This document shows, piece after piece, positions 54,012-62,541 of a DNA stretch of 64,000 bases. Origin of the DNA: Catellatospora sp. IY07-71 (lineage in GTDB: Bacteria; Actinomycetota; Actinomycetes; Mycobacteriales; Micromonosporaceae); assembly GCF_018326265.1 (NCBI RefSeq), contig NZ_AP023360.1, positions 5,923,501-5,987,500 on the forward strand, in the 5' to 3' direction. The notes below the pieces were generated by a model. It was not told the DNA's origin. It did not search any database and saw only the letters and a list, made by a program, of their open reading frames with translations. Numbering within the stretch: the stretch's first letter is position 1; every line of letters starts with the position of its first letter. The position numbers and the translations under genes are program-made.

Positions 54012-54539
54012 ATGGTCACTGAACAGTTCCTGGTCAAGGCACGCGAGCACGGCGTGTGGGCCAAGGTCGTCACCGGCGAGGCGTCGTTGCAGCTGCTGTC
54101 GCGGATCGTGGAGGCCGCCACTGCCGCCCTGCGCGGCGACGGCGCCTACGACCTTCGGCCGGTCGGCCAGACGGAGTTCTGCCCGAGGGCGCATCCGTGG
54201 AAGGGCGTTGCGGGCACCTGCCGCGCCGGGCCGTGCGGCCCCGACCGCGGCTTCGCGGTGGTGCTGGGCACCGACGCCGACAGCACCGACGACCGGCTAC
54301 GGGCCGGGCAGGTGGCCCGTGACCTGCTGGCCGATTCGGCCAAGGCGGGGCTGATCGCCTCGATCCACGCCCAGCCCGCTGCGGTCCAGCTGGCCCGTGA
54401 TCATCTGCAGCTCATGTTCAGCGAGTCCGGCGTCGCGCAACTGGTGGTGTTCGTCCGCCCGCTGCGGACATCGGTAGGGGTGTTGGAGCCCGGCCAGTGC
54501 CCGGTGTGGCAGGCGGCGCGGTCTTCCGTGTCCGCGTAG
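54012..54539 (+). CDS. short, N-terminally truncated Acg-like protein
   Basis: A 175-aa protein matching only the second half of its neighbours: TEQFLVKAREHGVWAKVVTGEASLQLLSRIVEAATAALRGD, then GFAVVLGTDADSTDDRLRAGQVARDLLADSAKAGLIASI and VAQLVVFVRPLRTSVGVLEPG. The N-terminal half with the NTQPW motif is absent. It has an ATG, an upstream DosR-like box and no internal stop, so it may be expressed, but it could be a decaying duplicate. Confidence 0.55.
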   Translation: MVTEQFLVKAREHGVWAKVVTGEASLQLLSRIVEAATAALRGDGAYDLRPVGQTEFCPRAHPWKGVAGTCRAGPCGPDRGFAVVLGTDADSTDDRLRAGQVARDLLADSAKAGLIASIHAQPAAVQLARDHLQLMFSESGVAQLVVFVRPLRTSVGVLEPGQCPVWQAARSSVSA

Positions 54540-54579
54540 CGATGCCGAAGTGTCCAGGTGGTGAGACCTTGTACGCGGG

Positions 54580-55527
54580 TCAGCTGGTGTGGACTATGGC
54601 GACCGGGCCGTGGGCGTGCTCGACCAAGGCGTGGCTGACCGAGCCCAGCAACTTGCCGGTGAAGCCGCCCCGGCCCCGGGACCCGACGACCGTCAGCGCG
54701 GCGTCCCGGCTGGCTTCGACCAGGGCGCGCTCGGCGTTGAGGCTGTGCACCGGCCGCAGCTCGACTGCCAGTGCGGCGTGGCCGGCACGCCACGGCGCGA
54801 TGGCGTCGGCGAGCATCTGCTCGGCTTCGGTGCGGGCTGCGTCGGCGGGGTCCACGGCGGGTTTGTCGCCGTGATACCACGGGGCCTGCCAGTGGATGTT
54901 GACCATGATCAGCGCGGCCCGGCGCAGCAGGGCCTCCTGGGCGGCGAACTGCAGTGCGCCCTGCGCCGAGGGTGAGCCGTCGTAGCCGACGAGGACCGGC
55001 CCGGGCAGCGCCACAGCGAGTTCGGTATCGGTGTCGGTGGAGCTTTCGGTTTCGGTGGGGCGGTAGACGACGACGGTGCTGTGGGCGTGGGCGGCGACCT
55101 GCGAGGACACCGACCCCAGGAGCAGGCCGGTGAAGCCGCCGGCGCCGCGGCTGCCGACAACGATGATCGCTGCCCGGCGAGACTGCTCGATCAGCACCGG
55201 TGCGCCCGCCCCGGCGATCAGATGGGCACGGACCTCGATGTCGGGATACTGCTCACGCAGCTGGGTCGTGACGCCGGTGAGGGCCTGCTCGGCGGCGTGG
55301 CGGGTTTCGCCCTGATCGGCGGCCAGGTATTCGCCACCCAGCCACGGCGGCGCGAACCCGTACAGCGCGCTTTGGTAGCCGCAGACCAGTTCCAGTGGCG
55401 CGCCGCGTTCGCGGGCCAGCCGGGCGGCGTAGCGGGCGGCGAGCGTGCCGCATTCGGAGCCGTCCACTCCTGCGATCACGGGACGGTCCGGCCCGGCGGG
55501 GCGCGGTGCGGCCGTGTCAGGATCCAT
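54580..55527 (-). CDS. universal stress protein, tandem UspA domains
   Basis: A 315-aa protein with two Usp folds. Domain 1: VIAGVDGSECGTLAARYAARLA and the ATP loop GSRGAGGFTGLLLGSVS. Domain 2: VLVGYDGSPSAQGALQFAAQEA and GSRGRGGFTGKLLGSVS. Both loops carry G-2X-G-9X-G(S/T), so ATP binding is expected. Double-Usp proteins are typical DosR-regulon members in actinobacteria and slow growth under hypoxia. No clear DosR box is seen directly upstream. Confidence 0.92.
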   Translation of the reverse strand: MDPDTAAPRPAGPDRPVIAGVDGSECGTLAARYAARLARERGAPLELVCGYQSALYGFAPPWLGGEYLAADQGETRHAAEQALTGVTTQLREQYPDIEVRAHLIAGAGAPVLIEQSRRAAIIVVGSRGAGGFTGLLLGSVSSQVAAHAHSTVVVYRPTETESSTDTDTELAVALPGPVLVGYDGSPSAQGALQFAAQEALLRRAALIMVNIHWQAPWYHGDKPAVDPADAARTEAEQMLADAIAPWRAGHAALAVELRPVHSLNAERALVEASRDAALTVVGSRGRGGFTGKLLGSVSHALVEHAHGPVAIVHTS

Positions 55528-55683
55528 GCGTCCACGATGCCGCCCGGATGGCGCTGCCGGTGACCGAACCGGAAGATCGGCCTCCGGCGGCGGCTGTCGA
55601 CGCCGGCGTCCAGGCGCTTGCCTCGGGCGGGTACGGCGAGGATCGCGGCGCGTTCTGTCTGGGTGGGCAGCGGTCTGCCTTCG

Positions 55684-56091
55684 TCACGCGGGGCGGTCGC
55701 CGGTTCGTTGGCGGTCGAGGAACTGCCGCAGTTCGCGGTCGGTCACCCGCCCGGCGAATACGTGCCGGGTGAGCGCCAGCAGCCACAGCGCGACGACACA
55801 GGCTACGGCTGCCGCCAGGGCGGCGGCTTGGCCGGTGACCGACGCCGTGACTGCGGCGATCAGGCCGGTCGCGGCGAGGACGAAACCTGCGACCAGCGTC
55901 GGTTTACGCGGACGTTCCAGCCGTAGCCTGCTGTGCTCGATCGCCGCGGTCACCGCGCCGAGGACCAGAACCCCTGCGGCTGCCTGCTTCACGTGCAGGA
56001 TGCTCAGGCCATATTCGCTGCAGGTCGCCGCCGCCGCGCCCAGCAGGGTCGTGGTCAGCGCATCACGCCAGGTCAGGATCATGGCATCCAC
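55684..56091 (-). CDS. small membrane protein
   Basis: About 135 aa with four hydrophobic segments (ALTTTLLGAAAATCSEYGLSI, AAAGVLVLGAVTAAI, LVAGFVLAATGLIAAVTASV, AAAVACVVALWLLALT) and a charged C-terminal tail RVTDRELRQFLDRQR. No family recognised. The GTG at 56091 follows GGAGG at 4 nt; the ATG at 56082 is the other choice. Lies within the stress-gene island. Confidence 0.6.
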   Translation of the reverse strand: MDAMILTWRDALTTTLLGAAAATCSEYGLSILHVKQAAAGVLVLGAVTAAIEHSRLRLERPRKPTLVAGFVLAATGLIAAVTASVTGQAAALAAAVACVVALWLLALTRHVFAGRVTDRELRQFLDRQRTGDRPA

Positions 56092-56198
56092 TTCGCCTCC
56101 CACGCTGCCACTGCCGATCCGGGCCGGGCAGGGACCGTGGTCCCCGGTTGCGAGGGTCCGTTGACCCGCCATCCGGCCTGCCGGTGCGGGCGGGTCGC

Positions 56199-56513
56199 TC
56201 ACGCGCGGTCGTCACGGCGGGTCGAGCATCTGCGCGGCCGGGCGGCGCGGGCTCTGCGCGGACGCCCCGGCGGCGGGTGCCCGACCCGGACCAGGATCTG
56301 CGGCTGCCCCGGGCCCGATATCAGCCGGGCCGCCCGCGCCCGCAGGTCGGCGAACTCGATGACGTCGCTGATCGGCGCCGACCCGAGCCCGGCCGCGGTG
56401 GCCGTCAGCAGGACCGCCGACAGGGCCTCACCGGCACGCAGCCTGTCGGCGAGCGTGTCGGTGTCGGTGTCGGTGAACAGCAACGCGTACACCGCGCCGA
56501 CGTCGTGTTCAGG
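56199..56513 (-). pseudogene. Acg-family nitroreductase, C-terminal part only
   Basis: Translates as EHDVGAVYALLFTDTDTDTLADRLRAGEALSAVLL to the stop at 56199, with AGLGSAPISDVIEF and GPGQPQILVRVGHPPP. It aligns with the last third of the intact Acg paralogue (GGGHDKASTYIVLFG onward). Upstream of about 56513 similarity stops and a CBS-domain remnant begins on the opposite strand. Together with the fragment at 52018-52614 it would make one nearly complete gene lacking only some 25 residues. Confidence 0.68.
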
Positions 56514-56515
56514 CC

Positions 56516-56713
56516 CTGCGGAGCCTCGCCGACCTGACCGCCGCCGACGTGCTCGACCACGAGGCCGCGGTGCTGGACTCCTATGCCGTAGTCGTGGACG
56601 CCGCGCGGCTGAGAAGGTCGACGGCGGTCGACGCCGTCGCCCTCGTCGACGACAGCGGCAGCCCGGTCGGCATGCTCACCAGCAGCGACCTCATCCGGCT
56701 CATCGCGTCGTGA
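56516..56713 (+). pseudogene. CBS-domain protein, C-terminal remnant
   Basis: An open 65-codon frame with no suitable start: LRSLADLTAADVLDHEAAVLD, then the CBS pattern AVDAVALVDDSGSPVGMLTSSDLIRLIAS and TGA. The 5' part of the gene is missing at the junction near 56510. CBS proteins such as Hrp1 are usual companions of Acg and Usp genes in hypoxia islands. Confidence 0.62.
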
Positions 56714-56766
56714 CCACCGCGGCCCAAGCCGGCACCGGCTGCGACTGCCCGGCCTGATGACCGGCA

Positions 56767-56794
56767 TTTACACGAAATGCATTTCGCGTATACT
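56767..56794 (+). promoter_or_regulatory. terC promoter with palindromic operator in the spacer
   Basis: TTTACA (-35, 56767-56772), 16-bp spacer and TATACT (-10, 56789-56794). The spacer core is a perfect 14-bp palindrome CGAAATGCATTTCG (56773-56786), extended by TAC/GTA to a 22-bp imperfect one. A dimeric repressor or MerR-type activator could bind there. The promoter is unusually AT-rich for this genome. Confidence 0.65.
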
Positions 56795-56804
56795 GGATCG
56801 CAGT

Positions 56805-56945
56805 TCGAGGGGGAGTACCCGAAGCAGGACGCGACTTCGTCAGTACGGTCCGGCCATCCGGGCCCGGAGCCGCGGCCATTCCCACTGGGGGTGGTCCGGG
56901 AAGACCGTCGACCGTTCAGGTCCGAGCCACCGGCTCGGCCGGTCG
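56805..56945 (+). promoter_or_regulatory. yybP-ykoY-type (manganese) riboswitch
   Basis: The terC leader contains the conserved blocks of this class in the right order: GGGGGAGTACCC (56809-56820), TTCGTCAGTACGG (~56836-56848), a GC-rich arm GGCCATCCGGGCCCGG and GGGAAGACCGTCGACC (~56898-56913). The class senses Mn2+ and is classically found before Alx/TerC and P-type ATPase genes. Boundaries are approximate; a covariance-model search would settle it. Confidence 0.68.
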
Positions 56946-56957
56946 AAGGAGTCTTCC

Positions 56958-57929
56958 ATGTCCGTGTCACTGTGGGCCTGGGCTGCCGTGATGGGCACCG
57001 TCGCCGTCATGCTCGCCATCGATCTGTTCCTGCACCGCGACGGCCACGAGATCGGCTTCCGTGAGGCGCTGACCTGGTCGGGCATTTGGATCGCGGCTGG
57101 GCTGGCGTTCGGCGGCGTGCTGTGGTGGTGGCAGGGCGCCGAGGTGGCCGGCACCTACTACGCCGGCTACCTGATCGAGAAGGCGCTGTCGGTCGACAAC
57201 GTGTTCATCTTCGCGATGATCTTCACGTTCTTCGCCGTGCCCAGCGCTTTCCAGCACAAGGTCCTGTTCTGGGGCGTGATCGGCGCGCTGGCCTTCCGGC
57301 TGGTGTTCATCTTCGTCGGCGCGCAACTGCTCGACGCCTTCTTCTGGACCGCCTACCTGTTCGGCGCGTTCCTGATCTACACCGGCTACAAGATGGCGTT
57401 CAAGCACGACGGCGACATCGACCCGCACCGCAACCTGCTGGTGCGGATCGTGCGCCGCGTAGTGCCCACCGACCCGGCATACCACGGCGACCGGTTCTTC
57501 ACCCGGATCGACGGCAGGCGAGTGGCCACCCTGCTGTTCGTCGTGCTCATCGCCATCGAAGCCACCGACCTCATCTTCGCCATCGACTCGGTCGCGGCGA
57601 TCCTGGCCATCACCACCAGCACGTTCATCGTCTGGACCGCCAACGCCTTCGCCGTGCTGGGCCTGCGCAGCCTCTACTTCTGCCTCGCCGGACTACTGCG
57701 CCGGTTCGTCCACCTGCACTACGGCCTGGCCGTGCTGCTCGGCTTCGCCGGAGTGAAACTCATCCTGTCCGAAACCCCGGTCGGCAAGCTGCCGATCCCG
57801 GTCACGCTCGGCGTCATCGTCGCCACCCTGGCCGTATCGATCGCCTGGAGCATGATCGCTACCCGCCGCGGCGTACCCCCCGCGCAGGCCGCCCGACCAG
57901 ACGGCCAGCAGGCCACTGCGCCCCGCTGA
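56958..57929 (+). CDS. TerC/Alx-family membrane protein
   Basis: A 323-aa protein with about eight helices. Two acidic intramembrane patches are conserved: KALSVDNVFIFAMIF and EATDLIFAIDSVAAILAIT. Length and topology match Alx. Members export manganese or service exported metalloproteins. The ATG follows AAGGAG. The riboswitch in its leader supports a role in Mn2+ export. Confidence 0.93.
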   Translation: MSVSLWAWAAVMGTVAVMLAIDLFLHRDGHEIGFREALTWSGIWIAAGLAFGGVLWWWQGAEVAGTYYAGYLIEKALSVDNVFIFAMIFTFFAVPSAFQHKVLFWGVIGALAFRLVFIFVGAQLLDAFFWTAYLFGAFLIYTGYKMAFKHDGDIDPHRNLLVRIVRRVVPTDPAYHGDRFFTRIDGRRVATLLFVVLIAIEATDLIFAIDSVAAILAITTSTFIVWTANAFAVLGLRSLYFCLAGLLRRFVHLHYGLAVLLGFAGVKLILSETPVGKLPIPVTLGVIVATLAVSIAWSMIATRRGVPPAQAARPDGQQATAPR

Positions 57930-58014
57930 CGTCCGCGGCCGCAGCCGCGGCCTGGCGAAGGCCGGGATCACGCCGCCCGGCACGGTTGCGGCGACCGCCG
58001 AACTGTTCAGTCGT

Positions 58015-58056
58015 GGGAATCGCGACTTCGAGTGCGCGAATCCCCGCTCGTAGAAT
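58015..58056 (+). promoter_or_regulatory. leaderless promoter with inverted-repeat operator
   Basis: GGGAATCGCG (58015-58024) and CGCGAATCCC (58035-58044) form an inverted repeat (9 of 10 pairs) with a 10-bp spacer, directly before a -10 TAGAAT (58051-58056). The -10 ends 7 bp from the regulator's ATG, so transcription should start at or next to the A of ATG: a leaderless mRNA under likely autoregulation. Confidence 0.5.
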
Positions 58057-58062
58057 GAGCGC

Positions 58063-58416
58063 ATGGCCCAGACGGCTTCCGGAGGCAGGAACTGGACGTT
58101 CCTGACCAACCACGCCCACGTCCTGCTCGCCCTCGCCCGGCAACCCGACGCCCGGCTGCGCGACGTCGCGGTCGAGGTCGGCATCACCGAGCGGGCCTGC
58201 CAGGCGATCGTCCTGGACCTGGAGACCGCGGGCTACCTGGTGCGCCACCGCATCGGACGACGAAACCGCTACACCATCGACCCCGACGGCCCATTCCGCC
58301 ACCCGGCCGAGGCCGACCACCGCATCGGCGACCTCATCGCCCTGCTCGCCGCGCCCCGGGCCGAGCACCCCGCGGGGGGTCCCGTCCCAGCACACCGGGC
58401 GAGTTCTCTGCCGTAG
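58063..58416 (+). CDS. winged-helix (MarR-like) regulator
   Basis: A 117-aa single-domain protein: TFLTNHAHVLLALARQPDARLRDVAVEVGITERACQAIVLDLETAGYLVRHRIGRRNRYTIDPD is a winged helix of the ArsR/MarR kind. Effector unknown; no Cys metal site. No ribosome binding site precedes the ATG, in line with a leaderless transcript. The downstream tail is low complexity. Confidence 0.82.
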   Translation: MAQTASGGRNWTFLTNHAHVLLALARQPDARLRDVAVEVGITERACQAIVLDLETAGYLVRHRIGRRNRYTIDPDGPFRHPAEADHRIGDLIALLAAPRAEHPAGGPVPAHRASSLP

Positions 58417-58679
58417 CCGACACTCATGGGGACGGACTTGGGCACGGCGACATCCTCACAAGACACCCACAGGGCAGATCATCGCCGGCGGCCGCGCTCC
58501 GCACCGCGGTGAATGCCGCGAAGGCTCTTGTGCTGATCAGGTGAAACAGGCCGGATGCATGCCCATAAAATTGGCAGTGGCTCACACATTCTCAGCCGAG
58601 CCGCGCCGACTTGGCGGCAATGGCGATGTTGGTTCCCTGGCCGCGGCCGCTCCACGACCGACGAGGTGACCACGCCGCC

Positions 58680-59693
58680 ATGCCGCTGAACTCACAACCG
58701 GCACCCGAGCCGCCGCCTCCGAACGCCGACTGCCTGGCAGACAGGACCTGCAAGTTCCTGTACGACCTCACCGGATCCAGCTGGCTCGCCGAGGGCGGCT
58801 ACTACCTGCTGGTCAAGCCGGTCCGCATCGTCCTCATCATTCTCGGCGCGATGATCATCCGGGCGCTGCTGAACCACGGCATCGACAAGTTCGTCGACCG
58901 CACGGTGAAGGGCAAGACGCTCCTGCGGCCCATCCGCGAGAAGGTCCCCACCTCGGTCGCCGCGGCTACCACGGTTTTCGCCGACCGCCGCAGCCAGCGG
59001 GCCGAGGCGCTGGGATCGGTGCTCAAAAGTGTGGTCACCGCAACGGTGTTCTCCCTCGCGTTCCTGATCGTCCTGAGCGAGTTGGAGATCAACGTCGGGC
59101 CCCTCCTCGCGAGTCTCGGCGTAGCCGGCGTGGCGCTGGGTTTCGGCGCCCAGTCGCTGGTGAAGGATCTGATCGCCGGTATGTTCATGCTGCTGGAAGA
59201 CCAGTACGGCGTGGGCGACATCATAGACACCGGCGAGGCGCTCGGCGTGGTGGAGACGGTCGGCCTGCGCATCGTCAGCATCCGCGACATCCACGGCGTG
59301 CTGTGGCACGTCCGCAACGGTGAGATCATCCGTGTCGGCAACAAGAGTCAGGGCTGGGCCACGGTCATGATCGACGTGCCGATCGGGTTCGCCGGTGTCG
59401 ACAAGGCCACCGCCGTGCTGCGCCAGGCCGTGGACGCGTTCGCCCACGATCCGCAGTACTCCGGCTACTTTCTCGAATCACCGCAGGTGCTCGGCGTGGA
59501 GAGCATCAGTGTCGACGGCGCGGTGATCCGCACCGTCTGCAAGACCTCCACCGACCGGCAGTGGGACCTTCAGCGCGAGATGCGCCGACGGCTCACGGAG
59601 GCACTGGAGGCCTCGGGTATCGCGGCGCAGATCCAGGCATCGCGCACGCTGCGGGCGTCCCTGCCGATCCAGGAACCGCCCCCGGACCGTTGA
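58680..59693 (+). CDS. MscS-family mechanosensitive channel
   Basis: About 337 aa. Membrane helices at VRIVLIILGAMIIRALLN and VVTATVFSLAFLIVLSEL; the pore helix and beta domain are LLASLGVAGVALGFGAQSLVKDLIAGMFMLLEDQYGVGDIID, the MscS hallmark. It releases solutes on hypo-osmotic shock. The C-terminal vestibule is complete. Several upstream starts (58611, 58620, 58626) exist; 58680 gives a sensible N terminus, but none has a strong ribosome binding site. The 260 bp before it hold nothing I recognise. Confidence 0.9.
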   Translation: MPLNSQPAPEPPPPNADCLADRTCKFLYDLTGSSWLAEGGYYLLVKPVRIVLIILGAMIIRALLNHGIDKFVDRTVKGKTLLRPIREKVPTSVAAATTVFADRRSQRAEALGSVLKSVVTATVFSLAFLIVLSELEINVGPLLASLGVAGVALGFGAQSLVKDLIAGMFMLLEDQYGVGDIIDTGEALGVVETVGLRIVSIRDIHGVLWHVRNGEIIRVGNKSQGWATVMIDVPIGFAGVDKATAVLRQAVDAFAHDPQYSGYFLESPQVLGVESISVDGAVIRTVCKTSTDRQWDLQREMRRRLTEALEASGIAAQIQASRTLRASLPIQEPPPDR

Positions 59694-59790
59694 ACGGGCA
59701 CCACACGGTCGGCCGCTCCAGCGATCACGGCCCGCCGCGAGGCTTGCGCGTACCGCAGCCCGGACAGTAGTGGCTTGTCGGTGCGGCGGA

Positions 59791-62157
59791 TTACTGCCGG
59801 ACCATAGCGATCTTGAACCGTTCGTCGGGGCTGATCAGGTGGTCTGCGTCTTCGGCATCCTGTCCGAGAGTGATCTCGACCCAGTGGACCCGCCCGGTGA
59901 ACGCGGCCTCGTGGGGACCGTAGTCCGGGCTGACCGTCGTAGCCGTGTCGTTGCCGATGTCGGTGGTCTCGTCGGCGGAGAAGACCATCGGCACGGTGGC
60001 ATCGACGCGGCCCTCGCCGACCTGGACGCCGTCCAGGTAGAGCAGGACGGTGCCGCCCTTGCCGAGGCCGCCGCCGTCGTAGACGAACTCCATCCGCACC
60101 TGGTGATCGCCCGGCGGGATCGGCTGATTGCCGACCACGATGAACGTCTTGAGGCCGAAGAGGTTGTAGCAGTACGCAGGTCTGCCGTCCTTGACGTACA
60201 GCGACCAGCCGCCGAACGTGCCGCCCTGCGCCACGACGACGCCCCGGGCCCCGTCTTGTGGAACAGTGACCTGCGCGGTGATTGCGTGCGACTTGTTCTT
60301 GACGATGATCACCGAGTTCTCGCTCAGCCGGCCCATGCCGCCGTAGATCAGCTGCCTGTCGCCGCGGATCAGGGTCGGCCGGCCGGCCAGGTCGGCGTTG
60401 AAACGTTCGGGGCGGCGGTCATCCAGCGGCAGAACCTGGTACTTGGCGGCCTCGATGAGGAACAGCCGCTGCAGTTCCCGCAGCTTCTCGGGTTGCTCGG
60501 CGGCCAGGTCGCGGGCCTGGGTCCAATCGTCGGGTCCGTACAGTTCCCACGCGTCGTCGTCGTAGGCGGGCAGCCGCCCTTGGACGAACGACCACGGCAC
60601 CGAATGCCGGGTGACCGCCGTCCAGCCCTTGTGGTAGATCCCCCGGTTGACGAACATCTCGAAATACTGGGTCTCGTGCCGCTCATCGGCACCCGGGTCG
60701 TCGAAGGAGTACGCCATCGACACGCCCTCCATCGCGGCCTGCTGCACGCCATGGACGAAGCTCGGCTGCGGCAGCCCCGCCGCCTCCAGCACCGTCGGCG
60801 CCACGTCGATCACGTGGTGGAACTGGTGGCGCAGCCGGCCGCGGGCCGTGATCCCAGCCGGCCAGTGCACGATCGTGCCGTTGCGGGTGCCACCCCAGTG
60901 CGAGGCGACCTGTTTGGTCCACTGGTACGGGGTGTCCATCGCGTGCGCCCAGCCCACCGCGTAGTGGTTGTACGCCCTGGGCGTGCCGAAGTCGCCGATA
61001 CGGGACGCCATGAACTCTGCGGTCTCCAGGCCCTCGATGCCGTTGAGGATGATGTGCTCGTTGAAGGTGCCGTGCAGGGTGCCCTCGGCCGACGCGCCGT
61101 TGTCGCCGATGATGCAGTAGATCAGCGTGTCGTCCAGCACTCCGAGGTCGGCCAGCGCGTCGATGAGCCGGCCCGCGTGGTGGTCGGTGTGCTCCAGGAA
61201 CCCGGCGTAGACCTCCATCTGCCGCGCCAGCACGGGCTTGAGGTCGTCGGGCATGTCCTCCCAGGCCGGAATCTCGGCAGGGCGAACGGTCAGCTGCGCG
61301 TCGGGCGGGACGACCCCGATCTCCTGCTGCCTGGCGAAGGTGCGCTCGCGCAGCCTGTCCCAGCCGTCTTCGAACCGGCCCCGATACCTGTCCGACCACT
61401 CCACCGGAACATGGTGCGGCGCGTGCGTGGCACCAGGCGCCCAGTAGACGAAGAACGGTTTGGCGCCCATCAGCGCCTTCTGCTGGCTCACCCACGCGAT
61501 GGCCTGATCGGTCATGTCCTCGGTGAAGTGGTAGCCCTGCTCCGGAGTCCGTGGCGGCTCCACCGGCACGGTGTTCCGGTAGATCGACGGGGCGTACTGG
61601 TTGGTTTCACCGCCGATGAACCCGTAGAAGTACTCGAACCCGCCGCCGGCGCTCGGCCAGGCGTCAAACGGTCCCATCGGGCTGGTCTGCCAGACCGGCA
61701 CCTCGTGGCACTTGCCGAACTGCGCGGTCGAGTAGCCGTTCAGCTTCAGGATCTCCGGCAGCGGTGCCTTGGTGTTGGGCCGCACGGAGCTGTATCCCGG
61801 TGCGGACGTGGCCATCTCGGTGACCCCACCCATCCCGACCGAGTGGTGATTGCGCCCGCTGAGCAGGGCCGCCCTCGTCGGCGAGCATAGGGCGGTGGTG
61901 TGAAACCGGGTGTAGCGCAGCCCGCCTGCTGCCAGGCGCTCGAACGTCGGCGTGCTGACGGGGCCGCCGAACGCGCTGGACGCGCCGAAGCCACAGTCGT
62001 CGATCAACATGACCAGCACGTTCGGCGCCTGCTGCGGCGGCAGGAGCGGTTCGATCGGCGGGTACGTCGTGTCGGGGTCCTTAGCGTCGTAGGTCGTCAG
62101 ACCTGGACGGTCGACATGCGCAATCGGCAGCACGACCCGACTGATCGGCTCGCCCAT
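59791..62157 (-). CDS. arylsulfatase (type I sulfatase)
   Basis: A 788-aa sulfatase that cleaves sulfate esters. The formylglycine site is LCSPTRAALLSGRN (Cys ~91), which must be oxidised by a generating enzyme not in this window. Metal ligands: MLIDDCGFG and CIIGDNGASAEGT; also GKCHEVP and WAPGATHAPHHVP. Residues ~600-760 form a beta-rich concanavalin-like extension (VRMEFVYDGGGLGKGGTVLLYLDG). No signal peptide is visible. The ATG at 62157 has GGAGG nine bases upstream. Substrate unknown. Confidence 0.93.
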   Translation of the reverse strand: MGEPISRVVLPIAHVDRPGLTTYDAKDPDTTYPPIEPLLPPQQAPNVLVMLIDDCGFGASSAFGGPVSTPTFERLAAGGLRYTRFHTTALCSPTRAALLSGRNHHSVGMGGVTEMATSAPGYSSVRPNTKAPLPEILKLNGYSTAQFGKCHEVPVWQTSPMGPFDAWPSAGGGFEYFYGFIGGETNQYAPSIYRNTVPVEPPRTPEQGYHFTEDMTDQAIAWVSQQKALMGAKPFFVYWAPGATHAPHHVPVEWSDRYRGRFEDGWDRLRERTFARQQEIGVVPPDAQLTVRPAEIPAWEDMPDDLKPVLARQMEVYAGFLEHTDHHAGRLIDALADLGVLDDTLIYCIIGDNGASAEGTLHGTFNEHIILNGIEGLETAEFMASRIGDFGTPRAYNHYAVGWAHAMDTPYQWTKQVASHWGGTRNGTIVHWPAGITARGRLRHQFHHVIDVAPTVLEAAGLPQPSFVHGVQQAAMEGVSMAYSFDDPGADERHETQYFEMFVNRGIYHKGWTAVTRHSVPWSFVQGRLPAYDDDAWELYGPDDWTQARDLAAEQPEKLRELQRLFLIEAAKYQVLPLDDRRPERFNADLAGRPTLIRGDRQLIYGGMGRLSENSVIIVKNKSHAITAQVTVPQDGARGVVVAQGGTFGGWSLYVKDGRPAYCYNLFGLKTFIVVGNQPIPPGDHQVRMEFVYDGGGLGKGGTVLLYLDGVQVGEGRVDATVPMVFSADETTDIGNDTATTVSPDYGPHEAAFTGRVHWVEITLGQDAEDADHLISPDERFKIAMVRQ

Positions 62158-62319
62158 CGTCACCACCTCCGGCGGCTCGGCCCATCTCCCACGATAGGGA
62201 ACCCAGGGCCGTGTCTACCGGATGTTTCCGGTCCAGTCGCGGATGCCGGCCATAGGATGGCTGGTAGCCCCGTCCGTGCAAGGGCTTGGATGTTCACTGC
62301 CAGGGAGGGCGTGGTTGTC

Positions 62320-62496
62320 ATGGCCATGACCGACGAGGAGTTCTTCGGGTTGCAGCGGGACGTCGAGGCGTTGATCCTCAAGAAGATCAAGACTGCTCTC
62401 GACGACGAGCGATACTCCCCGGAGCACCTCGAGACGCTCGCGAACGCCTTCGCCATCGTCCACAGCGAGAAGCCGGCGGACATCGGCAGGGGGTGA
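62320..62496 (+). CDS. 58-residue hypothetical protein
   Basis: A short, plausible gene: MTDEEFFGLQRDVEALILKKIKTALDDERYSPEHLETLANAFAIVHS, predicted all-helical, with GGGAGGG about 11 bases before the ATG. Family unknown. It diverges from the sulfatase gene. Confidence 0.6.
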   Translation: MAMTDEEFFGLQRDVEALILKKIKTALDDERYSPEHLETLANAFAIVHSEKPADIGRG

Positions 62497-62541
62497 CGGG
62501 CCGGGCCGCTTCGCGGTGCCCGAGTGCCCGCTTCCTCCAGG

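Noticed and set aside
56457-56476. GTGTCG tandem repeat, encoding Asp-Thr repeats in the nitroreductase fragment
   Set aside because: Only about three units and in frame with the protein; codon-level repetition rather than a mobile or regulatory repeat.
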